This document shows positions 33,950-42,529 of a stretch of DNA of 64,000 nucleotides, in pieces. The position numbers and the translations under genes were made by a program. The stretch comes from CALHVX01 sp051027215 (lineage in GTDB: Bacteria > Pseudomonadota > Gammaproteobacteria > Pseudomonadales > Azotimanducaceae): contig JBPCXR010000268.1 in NCBI GenBank assembly GCA_051027215.1, positions 6,751 to 70,750 on the forward strand. The letters run 5' to 3'. The stretch's first letter is position 1; each line of letters opens with the position of its first letter. Under the pieces are notes generated by a model. The model was not told where the DNA came from. It made no database searches and saw nothing but the letters and a program-made list of their open reading frames with translations.

Positions 33950-36584
33950 TTAGCGCTTGCCGATCGAGTTCCTGGCGCACGTGGTTTTCGAGCTCGTAGA
34001 TGGTTTGCTGATTGCGAATCGGCTGATTGTTCGCATCGACGATATGAAAGCTGTCTTCGACACGATCGCCTAAGGTGTTGATGCGGGCATCGGTCACCGA
34101 CACTCCCAGCTTGATAAAGAGCAAGCCAATGCGTGCCAGGATCCCTGGCCTATCGGAAGCGACGATGGTGAGAACACTGTGGTCTGCGCTCGGCGGGGTT
34201 ACCAGTTCCACCTCGGTGGGCCGAGTCAATTGCCTGACCCGGCGGTCGAGCCTACGTGAGCGGGTACTGTTGATTCTAGCCGGATCGCGCATGGCTTCTT
34301 CGAGTTTGCTCTTGATGCGTGCCCAGAGGACTTTGTCGTCGCCAATCTGATTGCCGTCCGCGTCCAATACCACAAAGCGGTTGAAGCACTCGCCATCTGG
34401 ACCGGTGAAAATGTTGGCTTCGAATACAGACAAGTTGAACCGGTCGAGGGTCACCATGGTCGCTGCAAACAGTTCTGGCTGATCCTGGCTGTAAGTGTAT
34501 ATCTGTGTTGCTCCGCCCTCGGCAAGCTGCTGGGTGAGATCGCGGATCAGCACCAGCGGCCCTTCGGCCAGGACATGCTGGTGCACCCGTAAACTCAACT
34601 CAGCAACTCCCCTGGGACTGTGCCGAAGGAAAAACTCGTCTTCCAAGATGCGCCACACGCGCTCGATATCGGCATCGCTCAAGCCTTTTGCGGTAAGGCG
34701 CTCTCGGGCCCAGGCCCGGCATTCATCAATGGCTTGTTGCCGATCCAATGGCGACTCCAGGCCACGTCTTAGGGCCCGTCTGGTCTCGCTGTACAGCTGT
34801 CTGAGCAAAGTGGCGCGCCAGCTGTTCCACAGGGTTGGATTGGTTGCATTGATGTCTGCAACGGTGAGGGCATACAGATAGTTTAAGCGGCGCTCAGATT
34901 GCACTTCGCCGGCAAACTCATGGATCACATCGGGATCGTAGATGTCCTTGCGCTGGGCAGTGCTCGACATCAACAGGTGTGAGCGAACTAGCCAATCCAC
35001 CAAGTCGGTATCGCTGGCCGACAGACCGTGGCGCGCGCAGAAGGTACGGGCATCTTCGGCGCCTAGGGTGGAATGGTCGCCGCCCCGTCCTTTGCCTATG
35101 TCGTGGTACAGACCAGCCAAATACAGCAGCTCAATCTTGGCAATATTGCGTACGCAGTGGGAAGCCACCGGGAAGTCCTTTTTCGCACTGCGGTAGCGAA
35201 ACAAGCGCATGTTCTTAATCACCTGCATGGTGTGGGCATCGACGGTGTAGACATGAAACAAGTCGTGCTGCATTTGTCCGACCACGGCGCCGAACTCCGG
35301 TATATAGCGGCCAAGCACGCCATAGCGGCGCATGCGTGTGAGTTGGGATACCAAGGTGTATGGGGCTTTCAATAGCTCAAGAAACAGCTTGGTGTTGCGT
35401 GGGTCGCTCCGAAAGTCGTCGTTGATCAGCTCGAGATTGTCGCGAATTTGACGAATGGTTGCCGCGCGAACGCCGGAAATATCGCGCCTGTTTGCCATCA
35501 CTACGAATATCTCTAGCATTGCACTGGGCTGTTGCGCGAAGAGCTCAGGGTCCACGGCTTCGATGTAATTGCCCCGTAGAGCAAATCGCTCGTTAATCGG
35601 TGTAGATTGCAATCGCTCTTTGCGGCGCACGATGGTCTCGTCGAAGTGCTGAAGCATGATGTCATTGACTTCGCGCAACGTTAGTACGTGGGTGTAGTAC
35701 TGCTGCATGTAGCGCTCCACGCCCAAGCGCGCCTCGGTGTCCACGTATCCCAGGCGCTCGGCAAGCGCTCGCTGATACTCAAACTGCAGGCGTTCCTCCT
35801 TGCGCCCGGCTAGTAGGTGAAGCCCGAAACGCACCCAAAGCAGATAGCGTCTGCCGCCGGCGAACCAGGCGCTTTCTTGGCTGGTGAGTACGCCCTGGGC
35901 CTGCAATACCTCTGGATCTGCGGTGCCAAACTCACGAGCAAATACCCACATTGCGGTATGCAGGTCTCGCAGTCCTCCTGGTGACTCTTTGACGTTGGGC
36001 TCGAGTTCATGCTCGGAATCCGCATAGTCGCTGTGCCGCTTGCGCTGCTCATCGAGTTTTGCGTGGTAAAAAGCGGTGGCTGGCCATAACCGCTTGTGTG
36101 CAAGCACGCTCTGCAGCTTGTCGTCGATCTTCTCTGTAGTGCTCAGTGCCCGCCGCTCGAACATAGCAGTGGCGATGGTCAGATCATCTCGAGCAGTAGC
36201 TTTGATTTGTTTGAGGCCGCGTACACTATGCCCAACTTCGATATGCAGGTCGTACACGTCGTGCAGAAAGCCTTCTATCTGGGTGGCGTGCTGGTCCGGT
36301 TTTGGACCGACGATCAACAAATCGAGATCCGATTGAGGTAGCAACTCCTGGCGGCCGTAGCCACCTACGGCGTACAGTGCCAGCTCTGGGGTTGATACAT
36401 GCTGATGCCATAGCTCGAGCAGCAGCGCGTCAACGAACTCGGTGCGCTCTGCAATCAAATCCAATACTTGGTCGTGATTCCAATAGCGCTCTGCCAGTTC
36501 CTGATCTTTGGCCGCGAGCCTTTCTTTGGGGGTAAGCGCAGAAGGCTCGTTAAAGTTGGGTGAGCGGGCGATGGGCTCCTTCAC
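33942..36584 (-). CDS. glnD: bifunctional PII uridylyltransferase/uridylyl-removing enzyme
   Basis: The 880-residue nitrogen sensor uridylylates PII proteins at low glutamine and reverses this at high glutamine. The nucleotidyltransferase motif GGYGRQELLPQSDLD has G74, G75, D86 and D88. The central HD domain has H494-D495 (LAGLYHDIGKGRGGDHS), and two ACT domains close the protein (near 690-770 and 800-880). I chose GTG 36584 because it forms a GTGA overlap with the map stop and gives the E. coli-like length. A longer frame to 36656 would lie within map. Confidence 0.96.
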   Translation of the reverse strand: MKEPIARSPNFNEPSALTPKERLAAKDQELAERYWNHDQVLDLIAERTEFVDALLLELWHQHVSTPELALYAVGGYGRQELLPQSDLDLLIVGPKPDQHATQIEGFLHDVYDLHIEVGHSVRGLKQIKATARDDLTIATAMFERRALSTTEKIDDKLQSVLAHKRLWPATAFYHAKLDEQRKRHSDYADSEHELEPNVKESPGGLRDLHTAMWVFAREFGTADPEVLQAQGVLTSQESAWFAGGRRYLLWVRFGLHLLAGRKEERLQFEYQRALAERLGYVDTEARLGVERYMQQYYTHVLTLREVNDIMLQHFDETIVRRKERLQSTPINERFALRGNYIEAVDPELFAQQPSAMLEIFVVMANRRDISGVRAATIRQIRDNLELINDDFRSDPRNTKLFLELLKAPYTLVSQLTRMRRYGVLGRYIPEFGAVVGQMQHDLFHVYTVDAHTMQVIKNMRLFRYRSAKKDFPVASHCVRNIAKIELLYLAGLYHDIGKGRGGDHSTLGAEDARTFCARHGLSASDTDLVDWLVRSHLLMSSTAQRKDIYDPDVIHEFAGEVQSERRLNYLYALTVADINATNPTLWNSWRATLLRQLYSETRRALRRGLESPLDRQQAIDECRAWARERLTAKGLSDADIERVWRILEDEFFLRHSPRGVAELSLRVHQHVLAEGPLVLIRDLTQQLAEGGATQIYTYSQDQPELFAATMVTLDRFNLSVFEANIFTGPDGECFNRFVVLDADGNQIGDDKVLWARIKSKLEEAMRDPARINSTRSRRLDRRVRQLTRPTEVELVTPPSADHSVLTIVASDRPGILARIGLLFIKLGVSVTDARINTLGDRVEDSFHIVDANNQPIRNQQTIYELENHVRQELDRQALND

Positions 36585-37372
36585 AGTTCGCTTTCTTCGC
36601 CACGGCGAGTCAGTACTTCGGCACCACTGGCTGTGACCAAAATCGTGTGCTCCCATTGGGCGGAGAGCTTGTGGTCTTTGGTGACCACGGTCCAGCCATC
36701 AGGTAGAATTTTCACATGGCGCTTACCGGCGTTGATCATGGGTTCGATGGTGAAAGTCATGCCTGCTTCGATGGCTCTACCGGTGCCGGGACGTCCGTAG
36801 TGCACCACCTGCGGCTCATCGTGGAAAACCTTGCCGATGCCATGCCCGCAAAACTCTCGGACCACAGAAAAATGTTGCTTCTCAGCATGGCTTTGAATCG
36901 CATGGCCGATGTCGCCGAGGGTTGCTCCGGGGCGTACGACTTCGATGCCGCGATACAAGCACTCCTGAGTCACCTTCATCAGACGCTCGGCCAATACCGA
37001 TGGCTGGCCGACTGGGAACATCTTGCTGGTATCGCCGTGATAACCATCTTTGATAACGGTGATGTCGATGTTCACTAAATCGCTGCTCTTTAGCTTCTTC
37101 TTGGGCGTCGGAATGCCGTGACAGACGACATGATTGACCGAAGTACAGATCGACTTAGGAAACGGCGGGACGCCAGGTCCGCCGCCATAGTTCAACGGCG
37201 CAGGCGTGCAAGCCAGCTCGTCGACGATAAACTGATGGCAGAGTTGATCGAGCTCATCGGTGGTTACCCCAGGGACCACATGCGGTTCGATCATCTCTAG
37301 CACGCTGGCCGCCAGGCGGCCTGCGGTTCGCATCTTTTGGATCTCGTCTTCGCTGCTGACTTTGGCGACCAT
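36581..37372 (-). CDS. map: methionine aminopeptidase type I
   Basis: The 263-residue metalloprotease removes initiator methionine. The five metal ligands sit in NIDITVIKDGYHGDTSKMF (two Asp), CGHGIG (His), TIEPM (Glu) and QWEHTI (Glu). The nucleotide-neighbour layout is map divergent from rpsB, universal in gammaproteobacteria. It leads the long minus-strand run map-glnD-dapC. The promoter must lie in the 337-bp gap shared with rpsB. Confidence 0.97.
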   Translation of the reverse strand: MVAKVSSEDEIQKMRTAGRLAASVLEMIEPHVVPGVTTDELDQLCHQFIVDELACTPAPLNYGGGPGVPPFPKSICTSVNHVVCHGIPTPKKKLKSSDLVNIDITVIKDGYHGDTSKMFPVGQPSVLAERLMKVTQECLYRGIEVVRPGATLGDIGHAIQSHAEKQHFSVVREFCGHGIGKVFHDEPQVVHYGRPGTGRAIEAGMTFTIEPMINAGKRHVKILPDGWTVVTKDHKLSAQWEHTILVTASGAEVLTRRGEESEL

Positions 37373-37709
37373 GGGTATCCAGGGGTAGGGAACGGCGTGT
37401 TTCGAGCGTTAACCAACTATGGTATAAAGCGCGCCGCTTGCGAGCAATGTTTCATGCCAATCGGCTGGTGCCGTTCGGTTCGGAACGCAGCGTCGTGGCA
37501 ACAAGCGGGCGGGTAGCTGCATGCAGTAGTTTCCAGCCTAATATTGCATTTAAATTCAATAACTTATAGCGCTTTTCTTGCTGCGTGTGTGGCAACTGGC
37601 GCAAATCCGCATGTCGTTCGGCACAGATCACTGGGTGCCGGCAGTGACTCACTTGAGCCTGTCGGTTGCGGTCTGGGAGCGGCGTAAGGTTTAACCCGGA
37701 GACAATTCT
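37373..37709. other. 337-bp divergent control region and rpsB leader
   Basis: It separates map (-) and rpsB (+). A good extended -10 promoter for rpsB lies at 37400-37428, which would leave a leader of about 275 nt. Long structured rpsB leaders are known in gammaproteobacteria, where S2 represses its own mRNA; by eye I cannot prove the fold here. An AT-rich patch (37540-37570) within the leader could hold a second weak promoter (TTGCAT at 37544). There is a large reverse open frame here, which I regard as spurious. Confidence 0.55.
37400..37428 (+). promoter_or_regulatory. extended -10 promoter of rpsB-tsf with GC-rich discriminator
   Basis: TATAAA (37423-37428) preceded by TGG gives an extended -10; TTTCGA (37400-37405) lies 17 bp upstream as a weak -35. 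The following bases, GCGCGCC, form a GC-rich discriminator of the kind found at stringently controlled ribosomal promoters. Confidence 0.55.
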
Positions 37710-38552
37710 ATGGATATCAGCATGCGCGACATGCTGGCCGCTGGCGTGCACTTTGGCCATCAAACTCGCTTCTGGAACCCGAAAATGGCGCCGTACATTT
37801 TCGGCGCTCGCAACAAGATTCATATCATCAACCTCGAGCAGACGGCGCCGGCCTTTGCCGATGCGCTGACCGAGCTGCGCAACATCGCCTCCAAGGGCCA
37901 CAAGATTCTCTTTGTAGGCACCAAGCGCGCGGCGCAAAAGACCATTCGCGAGCAGGCAGATCGAGTCGGCATGCCCTACGTTGATCAACGCTGGCTGGGT
38001 GGCATGCTGACTAACTACAAAACCATCCGTCAGTCCATCAAGCGCCTGGAGCAGCTGGAAATCCAAGCAGGGGACGGCACTTTTGAATTGTTGACCAAAC
38101 GTGAAGCCCTGCAGCGTCAGCGTTTGCTAGAAAAGCTCGAACGCAGCCTTGGTGGCATTAAAGGCATGGGAGGGTTGCCCGATGCGCTGTTCGTGGTTGA
38201 CGTGCAGCACGAACACATTGCCGTCGCTGAGGCGAACAAGCTCGGCATCAAAGTGTTCGGCGTGGTTGATACAAACAGCGATCCGACTGGGATCGACCAC
38301 GTCATTCCAGGCAACGACGATGCTATTCGAGCGATTCGGTTGTACATCACCGCAGCTGCGGATGCGGTCGCTGAGGGTGCATCGAAGGCCGCCGGTGAAG
38401 TCAGTTTGAACGAGTTTGTGGAAATTGATGCGGAAGCCGATGTGGCGCCAGCGGCCGAACCGGCCGCGGCCGTTGCGCCAGCAGCGCCTGAAGCCGCACC
38501 TGAAGCCGCGCCAACGGCGCCAGAAACACCGTCTGCAACTGAGGGAGAATAG
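37710..38552 (+). CDS. rpsB: 30S ribosomal protein S2 with C-terminal extension
   Basis: The 280-residue protein starts MDISMRDMLAAGVHFGHQTRFWNPKM, the S2 hallmark, and has VGTKRAAQ and WLGGMLTNYKTI. It is about 40 residues longer than E. coli S2; the extra part is an Ala/Pro/Glu-rich tail (from about residue 235) with repeated APEAAPEAAP-type units. This tail is probably disordered and acidic. A GGAGA ribosome-binding site precedes the ATG. tsf follows 2 nt after the stop. Confidence 0.98.
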   Translation: MDISMRDMLAAGVHFGHQTRFWNPKMAPYIFGARNKIHIINLEQTAPAFADALTELRNIASKGHKILFVGTKRAAQKTIREQADRVGMPYVDQRWLGGMLTNYKTIRQSIKRLEQLEIQAGDGTFELLTKREALQRQRLLEKLERSLGGIKGMGGLPDALFVVDVQHEHIAVAEANKLGIKVFGVVDTNSDPTGIDHVIPGNDDAIRAIRLYITAAADAVAEGASKAAGEVSLNEFVEIDAEADVAPAAEPAAAVAPAAPEAAPEAAPTAPETPSATEGE

Positions 38553-38554
38553 TC

Positions 38555-39430
38555 GTGGCGATCACTGCAGCAATGGTCAAAGAGCTTCGCGAGCGCACTG
38601 GGCTAGGCATGATGGACTGCAAAAAGGCGCTCACCGAAGCCGGTGGCGATATGGAGCAGGCCATCGAAGACCTGCGTAAGAGCAGCGCCCTCAAAGCCGC
38701 CAAGAAGGCTGGTAGGACCGCGGCCGAAGGATTGCTTGGGATGAAGATCGTCGACGATGGTAGCCAGGGCACGCTAGTCGAAGTCAACATCGAAACCGAC
38801 TTTGCGGCAAAGAACGAAAAATTCATCGCGTTTGTTGGCGAAGTGCTCGAGGCGGCATCTGCTGCCGCAAACGATGATGTCGAAGCGCTGCTGGCCGGTC
38901 CGCTGGGTGATGTCCGGCAAACTCTGGTGCAAGAGATCGGCGAAAACATCACCGTGCGCCGAGTGAGCAGCTTGCGTGGCGCGGCAGGAGAAATCTCTGG
39001 TTATCTTCACAGCGATCGGCGCAAGGGTGCGCTGGTGACGGTAAGCGGTGGCAACGCTGAGTTGGGCCGGGACATCGCCATGCACATAACGGGTATCGAT
39101 CCCGCACCCATGGTGATTCGCGGCAGCGACGTGCCTGAAGAAACTGTTGCCAAAGAACGTGCGGTATTTGAGGCTCAAGCAGCGGACAGCGGCAAGCCCG
39201 CTGAAATCGTAGCGAAGATGGTCGAAGGTCGAGTGCGGAAGTTTCTAGCCGAAGTCAGTCTGCTAGACCAGCCCTTCGTTAAGGACCCGAACCAGAAGAT
39301 CAGTGGTTTGCTGAAAGCCGCGGGCGCTGACTGTACAGCGTTTGTGCGCTATTCGGTTGGTGACGGTATTGAAGTTGAGAAAACGGATTTCGCCAGTGAG
39401 GTTGCAGCGCAAATCGAGGCGTCCAAGTAG
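38555..39430 (+). CDS. tsf: elongation factor Ts
   Basis: The 291-residue EF-Tu nucleotide exchange factor starts at GTG 38555 with a GGGAG site. It shows KELRERTGLGMMDCKKAL, EVNIETDFAAKNEKF and the IAMHITGIDPAPMVI block, then DQPFVKDPNQKISGLLK. It is co-transcribed with rpsB. pyrH follows after 3 nt. Length and domains are typical. Confidence 0.98.
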   Translation: MAITAAMVKELRERTGLGMMDCKKALTEAGGDMEQAIEDLRKSSALKAAKKAGRTAAEGLLGMKIVDDGSQGTLVEVNIETDFAAKNEKFIAFVGEVLEAASAAANDDVEALLAGPLGDVRQTLVQEIGENITVRRVSSLRGAAGEISGYLHSDRRKGALVTVSGGNAELGRDIAMHITGIDPAPMVIRGSDVPEETVAKERAVFEAQAADSGKPAEIVAKMVEGRVRKFLAEVSLLDQPFVKDPNQKISGLLKAAGADCTAFVRYSVGDGIEVEKTDFASEVAAQIEASK

Positions 39431-39433
39431 GCT

Positions 39434-40153
39434 ATGGGGTCTGAGCGGCCGCTGCGTCTGCTGCTGAAACTCTCAGGCGAAGCCTTGGGTAGTGCTGCCG
39501 ATGGTACCGGCATTGAACCAGCGACAGTCACAGATTTATGCGTAGAGTTGGCGGCCTTTGTGCAGGCGGGAGGCGAACTCGGCATTGTTATTGGCGGTGG
39601 CAATCTGCTGCGTGGCGCGACGCTCGCCAGCGCAGGCGTTGAGCGTGTGAGTGCCGACCACATGGGCATGCTGGCAACGATTATGAACGGCATCGCACTG
39701 AGCAGCATGCTACGCAAGCAGGGTGTCGAAACCGCTTTGTTTGCAGCCACGCCGATTGCCGGAATAGCCCCTGGCTACAGCAGTGAGGCGGCGATGGCCG
39801 CATTGCAAGCGGGCAAGGTCTGCGTGTTTACCGGAGGCACGGGCAATCCCCTGTTCACCACAGACACCGCCGCATGCTTGCGGGCCATCGAGGTACAGGC
39901 TGACCTGGTGCTGAAAGCCACCAAAGTTGATGGGGTTTACAGTGCCGATCCGCAACTAGACCCGAGCGCCACTCGCTTTGAATCCCTGACCTATGCTGAA
40001 GTCTTGGAGCTAAACTTGGCGGTTATGGACCTCACCGCTATTTGCCTGTGCCAAGAACACGAGATGCCGTTGGTGGTGTTTGACATGGCCCATCGAGGCG
40101 CGCTCCGGGGTATCATTGAGGGTCAGGCCGTAGGGACACGGATTCACGCCTAG
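39434..40153 (+). CDS. pyrH: UMP kinase
   Basis: The 239-residue hexameric kinase phosphorylates UMP. RLLLKLSGEALG at the start, GIVIGGGNLLRG, and the ADHMGMLATIMNGIAL and FTGGTGNPLFTTDTAACLRAIE blocks are all conserved in bacterial PyrH. An RMDLTA-type region (AVMDLTAICLCQEHEMPLVVF) closes it. It is 3 nt after tsf. An 81-bp gap, with no recognisable element, separates it from frr. Confidence 0.97.
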   Translation: MGSERPLRLLLKLSGEALGSAADGTGIEPATVTDLCVELAAFVQAGGELGIVIGGGNLLRGATLASAGVERVSADHMGMLATIMNGIALSSMLRKQGVETALFAATPIAGIAPGYSSEAAMAALQAGKVCVFTGGTGNPLFTTDTAACLRAIEVQADLVLKATKVDGVYSADPQLDPSATRFESLTYAEVLELNLAVMDLTAICLCQEHEMPLVVFDMAHRGALRGIIEGQAVGTRIHA

Positions 40154-40234
40154 GCTTGTACATGCAGGCAATGCGCGTGGCTTGGGAGAATTGGCAGTGG
40201 GCGGCGATGAACGAACTCGAGTTGGAACACCTCC

Positions 40235-40792
40235 ATGATTGATGAGATCAGGACCGACGCTGACGAGCGCATGAGCAAGTCCGTAGAGTCCATGCAGGCA
40301 GCGTTTGCGAAGATACGCACGGGTCGCGCAAGTCCGTCGCTTCTCAACAGCATTTCTGTGGATTACTACGGCACTGATACCCCGCTGAATCAGGTGGCTT
40401 CTGTCAATGTGGAAGATGCTCGCACCCTCGCCATCTCACCCTGGGAAAAGCAACTTGTACCAGTTATTGAAAAAGCCTTGTTGAAGAGCGATCTCGGGAT
40501 TACCCCTTCCACCAGTGGCAACCTGATCCGCGTTCCGATGCCGCCGCTGACCGAAGAAAATCGCCGTGATTTGGTTAAGGTTGCCCGTCAAGAAGCCGAG
40601 AATGGCAAGATTGCTATACGTAACATTCGTCGAGATGCGATCTCAGACATCCGCGAGTTGGCCAAGGAAAAGATGGTCGCTGAGGATGAAGCCCGTAAAG
40701 CCGAAGAAGGCATCCAAAAGATGACGGACCGCCACGTGGGCGAAGTCGAGAAGGTTTTGGCCACAAAAGAAGCAGATCTGCTGGAAATCTGA
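40235..40792 (+). CDS. frr: ribosome recycling factor
   Basis: The 185-residue protein splits post-termination ribosomes with EF-G. It contains MQAAFAKIRTGRASPSLLNSI, YYGTDTPLNQVA, LIRVPMPPLTEENRRDLVK and RNIRRDAISDI, the full RRF pattern. The next gene is uppS after 5 nt; in E. coli dxr would be between them, and in Pseudomonas after cdsA, but it is at neither place here. Confidence 0.98.
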   Translation: MIDEIRTDADERMSKSVESMQAAFAKIRTGRASPSLLNSISVDYYGTDTPLNQVASVNVEDARTLAISPWEKQLVPVIEKALLKSDLGITPSTSGNLIRVPMPPLTEENRRDLVKVARQEAENGKIAIRNIRRDAISDIRELAKEKMVAEDEARKAEEGIQKMTDRHVGEVEKVLATKEADLLEI

Positions 40793-40797
40793 AGCAG

Positions 40798-41565
40798 ATG
40801 GCCGAACTGCCCGCTTCTTTGCAAGACCGCGATACAGCCAAAAGTGTGGCTGCATCAGTAGACGATGGCGCGCCCGCGCATGTGGCCATCATCATGGATG
40901 GCAATCATCGTTGGGCGAAAGCGCGAACCTTGCCGGGTGCTGCCGGGCATCGGGCGGGTGCGAAAAACGTTCGTCGTATCGCTGAAGCCTGCGCCGATCA
41001 GGGCGTTGCCTGTCTAACCTTATTTGCGTTCTCAACGGAAAACTGGCAACGCCCGCGACGCGAAGTTTCGCTGCTGATGGATCTGATGCGCAGCGTCTTG
41101 AAAAACGATCTAGATGAGCTGCATGCCCGAGAAGTTCGTTTGCGGGTCATCGGTGATCGCACCCGCTTCGCCCCGGACTTGCAGTTGCAGATGAACCAAG
41201 CCGAAGCCTTGACGCGAGAAAATGCTCGCATGACGTTGAACATCGCTGCCAATTATGGCGGCCGTTGGGACATCCTCGCCGCCACTAAGCGAATCGCTAG
41301 AGAGTTTCGCGACGGTGAACTGGATCTTAATGAACTTGATGAGGAACGCTTCGCCCAATACTTGTCGCTAGCTGATGTGCCGCCGCCCGACCTTTGCATT
41401 CGTACCGGTGGAGATTGCCGTATTAGCAATTTTCTACTTTGGGATTTTGCTTATACGGAGCTGCTGTTTACCGAAAGCTTTTGGCCCGACTTTGACCCTG
41501 AGGCTTTGCTTGAGGCATTGAAGGAATATATTGAACGACAGCGGCGCTTCGGTCGGCGCCCTTGA
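40798..41565 (+). CDS. uppS: undecaprenyl diphosphate synthase
   Basis: The 255-residue cis-prenyltransferase makes C55-PP, the carrier for peptidoglycan and O-antigen. The catalytic aspartate D34 is in HVAIIMDGNHRWAKAR; LTLFAFSTENWQRP, NIAANYGGRWDI and PPPDLCIRTGGDCRISNFLLWDFAYTEL are conserved blocks. It needs farnesyl diphosphate and isopentenyl diphosphate, yet no MEP gene remains in the surrounding synteny. A start at 40798 is 5 nt after frr. Confidence 0.96.
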   Translation: MAELPASLQDRDTAKSVAASVDDGAPAHVAIIMDGNHRWAKARTLPGAAGHRAGAKNVRRIAEACADQGVACLTLFAFSTENWQRPRREVSLLMDLMRSVLKNDLDELHAREVRLRVIGDRTRFAPDLQLQMNQAEALTRENARMTLNIAANYGGRWDILAATKRIAREFRDGELDLNELDEERFAQYLSLADVPPPDLCIRTGGDCRISNFLLWDFAYTELLFTESFWPDFDPEALLEALKEYIERQRRFGRRP

Positions 41566-41623
41566 AGCGAATTCAGCCCAACGAACAACACTGCTTAGCA
41601 CCTTGGTTGAGAGTGCTTGAGCA

Positions 41624-42424
41624 ATGCTGAAGACTCGGATTCTGACCGCGATAATCCTCGCTCCGCTCATTGTGGCGACCATCTACCTAGCGCCACTGTG
41701 GTTTTACGCATTAGTGTTTGCGTTGGTGACAGCCGCTGCGGCTTACGAGTGGGCGGCGCTGGTGGGCATGGATCGGCTGCTTCTGCGGTGGGCCTACACC
41801 CTTAGCTTTGCATTGCTGGCCCTGTCGATCTACTGGTATTTGCCGCTGCGCCCGGTGTTGTTATGGGCCGCTGCGGCTTTTTGGTTGCTGGCGTTGGCGC
41901 GCGTACTGCGCTTCACAGGTTCCGAGCGCTTGAGTGGCGTCAATTTTGTCGATGCTGCTCTTGGCTTGGTCGTCATCGGTGGCTCGTTCGCCGCTTTGTT
42001 AGAGCTGCGAGCTAGTAGCTCAGGCGCGCATTGGGTCATGTTGTCGCTGCTACTGGTGTGGCTTGCAGACATCGGCGCTTACTTTGCCGGTCGCCAATTT
42101 GGCCGGCGTAAGCTGCTACCACCCGTGAGCCCTGGCAAGACCTGGGAAGGCGTCTATGGGGGCATGCTGGCTACCATTGTGGTCATCGGTGGGGCCTTGT
42201 TGCTTTGGCAGCAATCGATATTGGTCTGGCTGGTGGCGCTGCCGCTATTGGTGCTGTTGTCGGTTTTGGGGGATCTCTTTGAAAGCACCTTGAAGCGTCG
42301 TGCGCAGGTCAAGGATTCGGGCACCCTGTTGCCAGGGCACGGGGGCATGTTGGACCGAATCGACGCGCAATTGGCCGTATTACCCTATATGGCGCTGCTG
42401 GTCGGCGCCGTGGCCCGGGCCTGA
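41624..42424 (+). CDS. cdsA: phosphatidate cytidylyltransferase
   Basis: The 266-residue polytopic membrane enzyme makes CDP-diacylglycerol. Seven or eight hydrophobic segments are visible. The C-terminal signature FESTLKRRAQVKDSGTLLPGHGGMLDRID matches the CdsA pattern (S-x-x-KR-x4-KD-x-G...HGG-x-LDR-x-D). It lies after uppS by 58 bp. Directly downstream comes rseP, with no dxr between. Confidence 0.96.
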   Translation: MLKTRILTAIILAPLIVATIYLAPLWFYALVFALVTAAAAYEWAALVGMDRLLLRWAYTLSFALLALSIYWYLPLRPVLLWAAAAFWLLALARVLRFTGSERLSGVNFVDAALGLVVIGGSFAALLELRASSSGAHWVMLSLLLVWLADIGAYFAGRQFGRRKLLPPVSPGKTWEGVYGGMLATIVVIGGALLLWQQSILVWLVALPLLVLLSVLGDLFESTLKRRAQVKDSGTLLPGHGGMLDRIDAQLAVLPYMALLVGAVARA

Positions 42425-42435
42425 TGCCCAGATCT

Positions 42436-42462
42436 GAACAAAATGGGCAATTGAGGCTCTAA
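42436..42462 (+). promoter_or_regulatory. candidate sigma-E promoter of rseP-bamA
   Basis: GAACAA (42436-42441) and TCTAA (42458-42462) are exactly 16 bp apart, as in E. coli sigma-E promoters. The -10 is perfect and the -35 keeps GAAC. It lies 68 bp before the rseP start, and rseP, bamA and skp are known sigma-E targets. The same architecture is found upstream of degP in this window. Confidence 0.5.
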
Positions 42463-42529
42463 GTGGTCAGTTCGTATATCATTCGGCCCCGATTTGACGG
42501 CGGCCTGACCCTCACTGGAGCTTGAAGCT

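Noticed and set aside
37452..38066. 204-codon reverse-strand open frame over the rpsB leader and start
   Set aside because: Mostly antisense to rpsB, with a composition unlike a real protein; no ribosome-binding site.
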